A stretch of DNA of 33,828 nt, from contig JAJZGF010000022.1 of the NCBI GenBank assembly GCA_021805025.1, positions 311 to 34,138 of the forward strand. The letters run 5' to 3'. The notes under the pieces were generated by a model, which saw nothing but the letters and a program-made list of their open reading frames with translations, was not told the origin of the DNA and made no database searches. The stretch comes from Acidobacteriota bacterium. Its GTDB lineage: Bacteria; Acidobacteriota; Terriglobia; Terriglobales; Acidobacteriaceae. Shown here one piece after another: positions 15,808 to 22,764 of this stretch (positions are counted from its first letter, which is position 1; each line of letters opens with the position of its first letter). Made by a program: the position numbers and the translations under genes.

Positions 15808-16407
15808 ATGCGTGAAAGAATCACTCTGGCGCTCCTGTTGATCGGGCTCCTCGCATGGGCAACCGGTTGCAAGAAACAGGTCGATGTGGCGGGATTCACA
15901 TCCGCGATCAACAAGTCTTTCACTGGCCGGCACGAATGCGTCTGGCCCGAGCCAATAAAGCTGCCTGCTCAGACCGACCCCTCCAAAGACGAGAAAACTC
16001 GCGACTTCAACGCCCTCACCGATTCCGGCCTTCTCATTCGTGAGTCCGCGGAAAAGAGTCGCTCTCCCGTCGGCTCCAAACAGGTCAATCACTACGACCT
16101 CTCTGACAAGGGCCATTCCGCCTGGATTCCCGACCCCAACCAGCCCGGTTACGGCAACTTCTGCTTCGGCCACTTCAACGTCACCGCCATCGACAACGCC
16201 ACCCCCAACGACCCATCAAACCCCACGCAATACACCGTCACTTACCGTTACGAGGTTGAAGGCATCCCCGACTGGGCCCGTACCCCCGAATCGATGAGGG
16301 CCTTTCCCAAGATCGCTGCTGACACATCCATCCAGTCAGCTACCATCACCCTGGTCACAGACCCGAACGGAGGCTGGGCAGTACTGCCTCCTCAGCCCAC
16401 GCAATAA
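15808..16407 (+). CDS. Lipoprotein of unknown function
   Basis: This 199-residue protein starts at ATG 15808 behind a very good GGAGGTGA ribosome site. It has a lipoprotein signal ('LLIGLLAWATGC', Cys21, followed by Lys-Lys). The mature part begins 'VDVAGFTSAINKSFTGRHECVWPEP'-like, which is split here to stay brief. It contains a central 'NHYDLSDKGHSAW' segment and a beta-rich end with 'NFCFGHFNVTAID', 'YTVTYRYEVEGIPDWA' and 'TITLVTDPNGGW'. Two cysteines in the mature protein beyond the lipidated one (about residues 44 and 119) could form a disulfide in the periplasm. I do not recognise a named family; similar small lipoproteins appear in Acidobacteriota and some Proteobacteria. The neighbours give no clue: a non-coding stretch lies on each side. 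Confidence 0.85.
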   Translation: MRERITLALLLIGLLAWATGCKKQVDVAGFTSAINKSFTGRHECVWPEPIKLPAQTDPSKDEKTRDFNALTDSGLLIRESAEKSRSPVGSKQVNHYDLSDKGHSAWIPDPNQPGYGNFCFGHFNVTAIDNATPNDPSNPTQYTVTYRYEVEGIPDWARTPESMRAFPKIAADTSIQSATITLVTDPNGGWAVLPPQPTQ

Positions 16408-16922
16408 CCGATGGAGAGTCGGCACGGACTCAGAAGCAGGGTCATCAGGAAAGCCCAAAAATGGGGTAAGCCCGACTTCTGTTATGCCCAGAACTCTGAG
16501 TTCCGGTCGAGTGAGCGCCTGTCCGGCAGTCACAACTGATGAAATGCTCGCCCGCCCCGATGTGTGGGCTGCTCCATCTCACAGCAGAGGCGGCGAGATT
16601 GATCCCAATTGCGATCCTGTAGCCAGCATTTGGAATGGAGAAAAATCCTGTATATCCATTGTAGTTTCTGTTAGTTCCATACATGACCCACGATTTCTCC
16701 ACGAATACCCGCACGGGCTTGCCGATCTCGATGGGCGGCAACCTCAGCTCTCGCCAGCGCGCTCAGCGATCCGTTCCGGTCTCCTTCCCGCGTTCCCGTC
16801 GGATGGCCAGCGGGGAAGCGTCCCTCCCGATGCCTTCAAGCGAGTGTCCAACACAACGCCGCTCTGCCTGAGGATTTCGGAATACATTGGTAGGAGAGCC
16901 GTTCGCTCTGGGAAGCCACCCC
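16408..16922. other. 515-base stretch without an intact gene, possible remnants on the minus strand
   Basis: I see no complete gene. On the minus strand two short frames read protein-like. The first, 16744-16887, starts with an ATG and encodes 47 residues ('MYSEILRQSGVVLDTRLKAS...'). The second, about 16445-16762, encodes '...LPPIEIGKPVRVFVEKSW' then 'NYNGYTGFFSIPNAGYRIA'. The two frames overlap slightly in different phases, as a frameshifted relic might. Base composition is lower in GC around 16590-16700 than in the flanking genes. No ribosome site precedes either frame. This could also be chance. Confidence 0.35.
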
Positions 16923-17258
16923 ATGCAAGCCAGCAACACCTACGCCCGTATCGTTCTAACCACCGTCTCCAGCCCTGAAGAGGCCGACCAACTGGCCCGC
17001 GCGCTGGTGGAAGAGCGACTGGCGGCCTGTGCCACGCTGCTGCCGCCCGTCCAGTCCATCTACCGGTGGCAGGGCGCAGTGGAGACAGCCACAGAAACCC
17101 TGCTCCTGCTCAAGACCGCAGCGGAGCAGTTGCCCGCCCTGGAAGCTCGATTGCACGCCCTGCACAGCTACCAAACCCCTGAGTTCCTGGTTCTGCGCGT
17201 GGAGGCGGGCAGTCCCGGCTACCTGGATTGGCTGGCCGCCAGCCTGCGGGAGCCGTAG
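16923..17258 (+). CDS. cutA: CutA-type divalent-cation tolerance protein
   Basis: This 111-residue trimeric ferredoxin-like protein belongs to the CutA1 family, found in all domains and originally linked to copper tolerance; its real biochemical role is unsettled. Conserved elements are 'IVLTTVSSPEEADQLARALV' (N-terminal strand and helix), 'RLAACATLLPPVQSIYRWQG' (the signature) and 'ETLLLLKTAAEQLPALEARL', followed by 'LHSYQTPEFLVLRVEAG', which replaces the usual H-PYE-PEI core. The start ATG 16923 follows a GGGAAG site about 9 bases upstream; a TTG at 16887 is a poor alternative. The small membrane-protein gene begins 72 bases downstream. Confidence 0.93.
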   Translation: MQASNTYARIVLTTVSSPEEADQLARALVEERLAACATLLPPVQSIYRWQGAVETATETLLLLKTAAEQLPALEARLHALHSYQTPEFLVLRVEAGSPGYLDWLAASLREP

Positions 17259-17330
17259 CGCTGGCCTGCCATCGGGCAGCGGCCGGGCAGGCTCGGGACC
17301 GGCCATCTGATATTCTTGCTACTTGGTACC

Positions 17331-17504
17331 ATGCGCTGGCTCATGATTGCGCTACTCGTCTCGCTGGGGGCGCTGCTTTTTGCGGCAGCGGGCGTGGCGC
17401 GTCACATCTGGCTGCACCGTGGCAGCCACTTGGACGAGCCGCTGGCAGGGCCCTTGGACGCGCTGGTCGCGCCCCAAGAAACTAATTTGGAATCAAAGCC
17501 TTAG
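17331..17504 (+). CDS. Small single-helix membrane protein, unknown
   Basis: This 57-residue protein starts 'MRWLMIALLVSLGALLFAAA' with one membrane helix (about residues 3-25), followed by a short basic stretch ('RHIWLHRG') and an acidic/Pro tail. It ends nine bases before bioY, whose ribosome site (GGGGGA) lies across the gap, so it is likely co-translated with bioY. A TTG at 17316 would extend it by five residues; I prefer ATG 17331. Its membership in an accessory family is unknown. The helix-plus-basic-tail design is typical of small accessory membrane proteins, but this is only a suggestion. Confidence 0.6.
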   Translation: MRWLMIALLVSLGALLFAAAGVARHIWLHRGSHLDEPLAGPLDALVAPQETNLESKP

Positions 17505-17513
17505 GGGGAAACC

Positions 17514-18125
17514 ATGCAGAAGGAACTTACTACGCCGATCCAATCCTGGGCGCAGTCGGCAAGCGCTCCCTTGTGGCTCCGCTCGGCTGGAATCGTAGTG
17601 GTGGGCAGCGGTCTGGTGGCGGCCTGCGCCCATCTGGCGTTGCCGCTCTGGTTCAGCCCGGTTCCGCTGACTCTGCAGACCTTTGCCGTGCTGCTGCTCG
17701 GCCTTCTGCTGCCGCCGCGGCTGGCCGCTGCCACGCTGCTGGCGTACCTGGCGGAGGGTGCCGCGGGGCTGCCATTTTTTGCGCCCAGCCCGGCAACAGG
17801 CGGCCTGGCCCACCTGCTGGGCCCCACGGGCGGCTACCTGCTGGCTTACCCGGCAGCGGCTCTGCTCACCTCCTGGCTGGCGCGGCGCGGCCAGCGGAAG
17901 TTTACCCGCTCCCTGGTCAGCGCGTTCGTCGGCAGCCTCGTCATTCTGGCATGCGGCTCCCTCTGGCTTGCCACCCTTACCCACGCTCCCTTGCGCAGCA
18001 TCCTTGCGCTTGCCGTACTGCCTTTTTTGCCGGGCGATGCGCTCAAGGTTGCCGCTGCCGCTACCGCATCAGCAGCTTTCCAGCGCTTGCGCCGCAAAGC
18101 TGCCGATTCGCATCCAACGTTATAA
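17514..18125 (+). CDS. bioY: BioY, substrate-binding membrane component of an ECF biotin transporter
   Basis: This 203-residue integral membrane protein takes up biotin with an ECF energizing module. It shows the S-component hallmarks: 'PVPLTLQTFAVLLLGLLLPP', 'LAEGAAGLPFFA' and 'LGPTGGYLLAYPAAALL', and about six hydrophobic segments. The N-terminal 20 or so residues are an extra polar extension ('MQKELTTPIQSWAQ'). The ribosome site GGGGGA is six bases before the ATG. No ecfA/ecfT (BioM/BioN) genes are in the window, so it presumably shares a module encoded elsewhere or works alone, as some BioY proteins are reported to do. The MqnA/MqnD-type gene follows 55 bases downstream. Confidence 0.94.
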   Translation: MQKELTTPIQSWAQSASAPLWLRSAGIVVVGSGLVAACAHLALPLWFSPVPLTLQTFAVLLLGLLLPPRLAAATLLAYLAEGAAGLPFFAPSPATGGLAHLLGPTGGYLLAYPAAALLTSWLARRGQRKFTRSLVSAFVGSLVILACGSLWLATLTHAPLRSILALAVLPFLPGDALKVAAAATASAAFQRLRRKAADSHPTL

Positions 18126-18180
18126 CCGAGCAGTGGGACCATTGCAGTCCTTCAGCCGTTGAAAGGAAGTCTTTATCTCC

Positions 18181-19053
18181 GTGAGTCCATCCACTCCTGA
18201 AGTTGCCAGCTCGCCGACGATGATCGATATTTCGATCGCCCACAGCCCTGACTCCGATGACGCATTTATGTTTTACGGCCTGGCGACTAACAAGATTCGC
18301 GTGCCGGGCTATCGGTTCTCTCACACCCTTTGCGACATCGAAACCCTGAATCGACGCGCCCAGAACGAGGCTTTCTTTGACGTGTCGGCCATCAGCTTTC
18401 ATGCCTATCCTTATGTCCAGGACAACTACACCCTCATGGGTTGCGGCGGCAGCGTGGGCGAGGGCTACGGGCCTATGGTCGTCTCGAGCCGCGCTTTGAC
18501 ACTCGAAGATCTGGGCCGCATCAAGGTGGCTGTTCCCGGCGAACTCACCACCGCCTTCCTGGCGCTCAAGACGTTCAACCCGGCGATTCAGACAGAGACC
18601 GTTCCGTTTGACCAGATCATCCCATCAATTTTGGCGGGCAAGTTTGAAGCGGGCCTCATCATCCACGAGGGGCAGCTGACTTACTCGTCGAGCGGTCTCA
18701 ACAAAGTCATCGACCTCGGCGTCTGGTGGCGTGAAACCACGGGCCTCGTGTTGCCGCTGGGAGGCAACGCCATTCGCCGGTCCCTGGGCCCGGACAAGCA
18801 CAAGATCATCTCTAAAGCGCTGCGCGATAGCATTCAGCACGCGCTCGATCATCGCGAGCAGGCTCTGGAGTATGCCATGCAATTTGCGCGTGACCTGGAC
18901 ACCTCGCTGGCCAACCGCTTTGTGAGCATGTATGTGAACGAGCGGACGCTGGACTACGGCGCCGATGGCCGCGAGGCCATCCGCAAGCTGCTGCAGTTGG
19001 GCCACGAGCGCGGCGTGATTCCCATTGCGCCCAAGGTGGACTTCGTCGACTGA
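18181..19053 (+). CDS. mqnD: MqnA/MqnD-family protein, probable 1,4-dihydroxy-6-naphthoate synthase
   Basis: This 290-residue protein belongs to the family of periplasmic-binding-protein-like enzymes of the futalosine route to menaquinone. MqnD cleaves cyclic dehypoxanthinyl futalosine to 1,4-dihydroxy-6-naphthoate. The signature near the N-terminus is 'IAHSPDSDDAFMFYGL', with the substrate-binding loop at residues 22-27. Later come 'CGGSVGEGYGPMVVS', 'VAVPGELTTAFLALK', 'GLIIHEGQLTY' and 'LGLVLPLGGNAI'-like ('ETTGLVLPLGGNAIRRSLG'). These favour MqnD over MqnA. No other mqn gene is nearby, so the pathway assignment depends on the rest of the genome. The start is GTG 18181 with AAGGAAG about 11 bases upstream; ATG 18220 is an alternative. 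It may be co-transcribed with bioY. Confidence 0.85.
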   Translation: MSPSTPEVASSPTMIDISIAHSPDSDDAFMFYGLATNKIRVPGYRFSHTLCDIETLNRRAQNEAFFDVSAISFHAYPYVQDNYTLMGCGGSVGEGYGPMVVSSRALTLEDLGRIKVAVPGELTTAFLALKTFNPAIQTETVPFDQIIPSILAGKFEAGLIIHEGQLTYSSSGLNKVIDLGVWWRETTGLVLPLGGNAIRRSLGPDKHKIISKALRDSIQHALDHREQALEYAMQFARDLDTSLANRFVSMYVNERTLDYGADGREAIRKLLQLGHERGVIPIAPKVDFVD

Positions 19054-19074
19054 AGCACGCCCATCTCTGCATAC

Positions 19075-19107
19075 GTGGAGTCGCTTCGGCGACTCCACTT
19101 TGCTTTG
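19075..19107 (+). terminator. Intrinsic terminator with UUCG tetraloop
   Basis: GTGGAGTCGC (19075-19084) pairs with GCGACTCCAC (19089-19098) around the loop TTCG, giving the very stable C(UUCG)G closing form. It is followed by TTTGCTTTG. It sits 21 bases after the mqnD stop and closes the cutA-bioY-mqnD group. Confidence 0.85.
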
Positions 19108-19223
19108 AGCCTTTGCACGTCTCCAGCTTCGCTTGCCGCAATTACCGGTTGCCACAAATCTTCTTCGACAGCCTAAATATTTTCTAATCATTGCCGATGC
19201 ATCCTCTATCGGAGGTGCTCCGG

Positions 19224-20213
19224 ATGCTCGCAAACAGGATGCCTGCCGTCTTGCTCGCGTCTCACGATCCAGCGTTGCTGGCGTGCGTAGAGCCAGTTCT
19301 TACAGCTTCGAGTGTTAAACCATATATTGTTCTGTCCGCGGAAGCGGCGGCATCCGTGTTGACGGGTCCGACCCCGCCGGACCTGTCACTGCTCGATGTG
19401 GAGTTGCCGGGGATGGAGGATGGGCGCCTGCTCTCGCGAGTCCGCAGCTCTGCCTGTGGACACCGGCTGCCTATCGTGCTGTTGGCCGATGAGCCCACGC
19501 CGGAATGGATGAATCGCCTGGCCGAGGGTACACTTGACGACCTGATCCCGCGCAGCACAACCATGCCCCATTGGCGGCTGCGTCTGGATGCAGCGCTGCG
19601 GACCTTTCACCGGATGCGCCAGTTGGAACTGCTGAGGGAATCCGCCGCGTTGAGCGCGCAGACCGATGTCCTGACGGGCGTTTACAACCGCGCGACGCTC
19701 CTGTCGATGCTCTTCCGTGAGACTGACCGCGTGCAACGCATGAAAACACCATTGTGCCTGCTGCTGCTGGACCTGGACGACTTTGGCCACTGGAACATGC
19801 GTCTCGGCACGGAGGTCTGCGACGATCTGCTCTGCCTGACGGCCGAACGGATGCTGCGTCTGCTGCGCACCTATGACCTGCTCGGTCGAGCCGGTAAAGA
19901 CGAATTTCTGGTCGTGCTGCCGGGCTGCGACCGCATCAGCGCAGTCCTGCTTGCTGAAAGACTTCGCCAGGATGCCTTCTCCGCACCCTTTCATGCGGCG
20001 GGTCAGTCGATCCGGCTCTCCGCATGCTTTGGCATCGCCTCCAGTGAGGGCCGGTCGCCCGTCGTGGTCCTGCGCGAGGCGGAGCAGGCGCTGCAGCAGG
20101 CCAAAGAGACCGGCCCGGAGTCCATCCAATTCTGCGGCAGTGCATCGCAGACGCTGGCAGGGCCCGTCGCATTCCTTTCGCCGAGCTCAGGGGATGAACT
20201 GCTCGCCTGGTAG
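19224..20213 (+). CDS. REC-like / GGDEF-domain protein with altered active-site motif
   Basis: This 329-residue cytoplasmic protein has a degenerate response-regulator receiver domain (about 6-125). It keeps an acceptor-like Asp58 in 'LSLLDVELPGME', but the conserved Lys is replaced in 'DDLIPRS'. A GGDEF domain follows from 'TDVLTGVYNRATL' (147). Its active-site loop reads G-K-D-E-F (224-228), with Lys in place of the second Gly. In the metal/substrate stretch the usual F-K-x-x-N-D is F-G-H-W-N-M. The guanine-contact Asn and Asp are kept (191 and 200), and the inhibitory RxxD site is intact (Arg215-Asp218, five residues before the loop). It may be an inactive or weak diguanylate cyclase, or a c-di-GMP receptor. 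The start ATG 19224 has GGAGGTG 6 bases upstream, better than ATG 19191. Confidence 0.88.
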   Translation: MLANRMPAVLLASHDPALLACVEPVLTASSVKPYIVLSAEAAASVLTGPTPPDLSLLDVELPGMEDGRLLSRVRSSACGHRLPIVLLADEPTPEWMNRLAEGTLDDLIPRSTTMPHWRLRLDAALRTFHRMRQLELLRESAALSAQTDVLTGVYNRATLLSMLFRETDRVQRMKTPLCLLLLDLDDFGHWNMRLGTEVCDDLLCLTAERMLRLLRTYDLLGRAGKDEFLVVLPGCDRISAVLLAERLRQDAFSAPFHAAGQSIRLSACFGIASSEGRSPVVVLREAEQALQQAKETGPESIQFCGSASQTLAGPVAFLSPSSGDELLAW

Positions 20214-20274
20214 GGCATTGCATCCTCGTGCGGCTTCGAGGGTCACACGCACGGTTTGCCTGCATCGGAGCGGC

Positions 20275-21501
20275 TCACGCGGGGTCGGCAAGGAACTCCT
20301 GAAAGACATCGTTCGAGAGGAGCCGTCCGCGCGCACTCAGCTGCACGGCTCTTCCATCGGACACTATCAACCCTGCCCCTTCAAGGCGGTCCACCACTGC
20401 AAGAGCCTGAGTGACCGGCTCGCGACCGAACTCGCGACGCAAGGTAGCCAGGCGCACTCCAGCATTCAAGCGTAGCCCAAGGAACCACGCCTCTTCGTGC
20501 TGTCTTTCCTGCGAGAGCCATGCAATCTCGTCCGCCTGCGGTCCATCGAGGTAGGCCTTCAGGTCGTCTGTAGTCTTCGAGCGCAGCATGTGGGGCATCT
20601 CTGCCGGCTTGCTCGCGGACGATGAATCCAGCCTTGCATACAGAGCGGACGAAGCGTCCAACCCAAGTCCGAGATAGGGCTTTCGCTGCCAATACCGCAG
20701 ATTGTGCCGCGAAGTTCTTCCGCGGCGCGCAAAGTTGGAGATCTCATACTGGCGCAGCCCTGTAGACTCCAGGCGCTCCACTGCCGTCTCATACATGCGC
20801 GCGATGGCGTCATCGCCTGGCACGAGTTCCGCATGGTACCGCGCGCCTCCCGCCAGCATCTCGCGTCCCAGCCGCGAATCCTCATCCACTTCGAGCATGT
20901 AGATGCTGGCATGAGGCACACCTGCGTCGACCAATACGCGAAGCGACTCGTCCCAGCTTGCATACGTTTGTCCCGCAAGACCCGCAATCAAGTCGGCATT
21001 CAGGTTCGCGATGCCTGCGGCGCGGAGGCGCTTCATGTCCTCCAACACAATGGCACGGTTATGGAGCCGCCCGCTCCCGTGCGCCTCACGGTCGATAAAA
21101 GACTGCACGCCGAGGCTGACGCGGTTTACGCCGGACGCGGCCATCGCTTCCAGCGTTGCGTCTGCCAGTTGACCCGGTGCGCACTCCACCGTAATCTCCG
21201 CATCCGGATCCACAAGGAAATGCTCGCGCACGGCACGAAACAAGCGTGTGATCAAATGCGGCTCCAGCAGGCTGGGAGTTCCGCCGCCCAGGTACACGGT
21301 ATCCACGCTGCCCGGCAGTTCGACGCCCATGCGCGCGGCCCAAGCCGGCGATGCTTCCAGGTCCTCCAGCAACCGGTTCACGTAGCGCGTATGCTCGCTC
21401 GCCGGATACACTCCGGAGGCAAAGTTGCAATAGGTGCATTTCGAGCGGCAGAACGGGACTGAAACGTAGATGCCCAGCTTGCTCGTCAGCGGAACTTCCA
21501 T
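20275..21501 (-). CDS. hemW: HemW-type radical SAM heme chaperone (coproporphyrinogen oxidase-like)
   Basis: This 408-residue radical SAM protein of the HemW family is believed to bind heme and deliver it to respiratory proteins; it was long annotated as oxygen-independent coproporphyrinogen III oxidase. The cluster motif is Cys18-x3-Cys22-x2-Cys25 ('CRSKCTYCNF'). It is followed by 'VYLGGGTPSLL', 'VECAPGQL', 'VNRVSLGVQSF' and 'RHNLRYWQRKPYLGLGLDA', then the C-terminal HemN_C domain. The missing extra Cys after 'YCNF' (HemN has CxxCGC) supports HemW over HemN. The ATG at 21501 lacks a clear ribosome site. The gene is divergent from the metallophosphoesterase, and converges with the GGDEF gene across 61 bases without a clear terminator. 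Confidence 0.93.
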   Translation of the reverse strand: MEVPLTSKLGIYVSVPFCRSKCTYCNFASGVYPASEHTRYVNRLLEDLEASPAWAARMGVELPGSVDTVYLGGGTPSLLEPHLITRLFRAVREHFLVDPDAEITVECAPGQLADATLEAMAASGVNRVSLGVQSFIDREAHGSGRLHNRAIVLEDMKRLRAAGIANLNADLIAGLAGQTYASWDESLRVLVDAGVPHASIYMLEVDEDSRLGREMLAGGARYHAELVPGDDAIARMYETAVERLESTGLRQYEISNFARRGRTSRHNLRYWQRKPYLGLGLDASSALYARLDSSSASKPAEMPHMLRSKTTDDLKAYLDGPQADEIAWLSQERQHEEAWFLGLRLNAGVRLATLRREFGREPVTQALAVVDRLEGAGLIVSDGRAVQLSARGRLLSNDVFQEFLADPA

Positions 21502-21586
21502 GAATTCATTGTTTCATGCGCGTAGCGGGACGTTGGTTGCGGCGGTGCCGCCCGCCGCATGGCACAATGAAAGGAGGAGATTCCGC

Positions 21587-22705
21587 TTGAAAGCGTGGCC
21601 TGTTCTAGGCATTCTGACCGTTCAGATTTTTCTGTGCCTTGCGCACTGGTTCCTTTACTGCACCTGGATCCATTTCTGGTTTCCACTCGGTCCCGCTGCT
21701 GACGTGACTCTTCGTATTGCCCTGCTGCTTCTCTCATCCACCTTCGTCCTCTCAGCCATGCTGAGCTTTCGCCTCGCCAACCCTCTGGTGGACCTCTTGT
21801 ATTGGATCGCTGCCGTATGGCTGGGCCTGCTGAATTTCTTTTTTGTCGCGGCGTGCATCGCGTGGGTCACTGATCTTTGTCTTAAGTTAGTCCTTACAAA
21901 AACAGCTTTGCACACGGTTCGGCCTGTCCTCATCGCCTCGTTGTTTTCCGCTGCACTCGCGGTGAGCATTTACGGCTTCGTCAATGCGCGCTGGATTCGC
22001 CATCGTCGCATCAGCATAAGCCTGCCCAATCTTCCTCCGCATTGGAAAGGCCGCACCGCGCTTGTCGTCAGCGATCTTCATCTGGGCAACATCAACCGCC
22101 GGCGCTTTGCGCGGCGCATCGCCGCCATTGCACGCAAGCTGAACCCCTCAGTCATCTTCATCCCCGGCGACGTGTTCGATGGCGGACGCACCGAACCTGC
22201 GCTGCTCGCCGAACCGCTCTTCGCGCTCAAGCCGCCCCTGGGCACCTATTGCGTTCTGGGGAATCACGATGAATTTGGCGGAGCATTGCGCTGCGCACAT
22301 GCCCTCCAAGAGGGCGGTCTGCATGTGCTCGAAGAAGAAAAGGTGGATGTGGATGGCCTGCCCGTCATCGGAATCTCTTATCGTCAATCCACTCGCCCAA
22401 TACACCTCCGCGCGTTTCTTGAAGACCTGCATCTCAACGGCTCGGCGAGTGTTCTCCTGCAGCACGTGCCCAATCGGCTCGCAATCGTGGAACAGGCGGG
22501 AGTGAGTCTACAACTCAGCGGACACACGCACGGCGGTCAGGTTTTTCCGTTCAGTTGGATCACACATCGCGCCTTTGGGAGATTCACCTACGGTCTTCAG
22601 CAGCACGGCGCGCTGCAGGTCTATACCTCCAGCGGAGTTGGAACGTGGGGCCCACCCATGCGTGTGGGTACGCATCCAGAGGTGGTCTTGCTTACTTTTG
22701 CGTGA
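21587..22705 (+). CDS. Membrane-anchored metallophosphoesterase (YkuE/YaeI-like)
   Basis: This 372-residue protein has four N-terminal membrane helices (about 5-25, 43-60, 70-95 and 110-130) and a calcineurin-like phosphoesterase domain. The metal ligands are 'SDLHLGN' (Asp163, His165), 'PGDVFDGG' (Asp195), 'GNHDEFGG' (Asn226, His227) and 'SGHTHGGQVFP' near the end. This layout matches YkuE/YaeI-type enzymes that act on lipid phosphates or UDP-diacylglucosamine; the substrate is unproven. I place the start at TTG 21587 because a near-perfect AAAGGAGGAG lies 7 bases before it and the frame begins directly with the first helix. An ATG at 21470 would overlap hemW by 32 bases and add a non-hydrophobic leader. 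The GH42 gene follows after 59 bases. Confidence 0.88.
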   Translation: MKAWPVLGILTVQIFLCLAHWFLYCTWIHFWFPLGPAADVTLRIALLLLSSTFVLSAMLSFRLANPLVDLLYWIAAVWLGLLNFFFVAACIAWVTDLCLKLVLTKTALHTVRPVLIASLFSAALAVSIYGFVNARWIRHRRISISLPNLPPHWKGRTALVVSDLHLGNINRRRFARRIAAIARKLNPSVIFIPGDVFDGGRTEPALLAEPLFALKPPLGTYCVLGNHDEFGGALRCAHALQEGGLHVLEEEKVDVDGLPVIGISYRQSTRPIHLRAFLEDLHLNGSASVLLQHVPNRLAIVEQAGVSLQLSGHTHGGQVFPFSWITHRAFGRFTYGLQQHGALQVYTSSGVGTWGPPMRVGTHPEVVLLTFA

Positions 22706-22764
22706 GCATGTTCTCATGTGTATTCGAATTCCGGCGTGGCCAACTTTGCACGGAAAGGTAAGCG

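Noticed and set aside
15607..16173. A 188-codon minus-strand frame covering the upstream region and part of the lipoprotein gene
   Set aside because: It overlaps the lipoprotein gene, which has a lipobox and a strong ribosome site; the antisense frame has neither.
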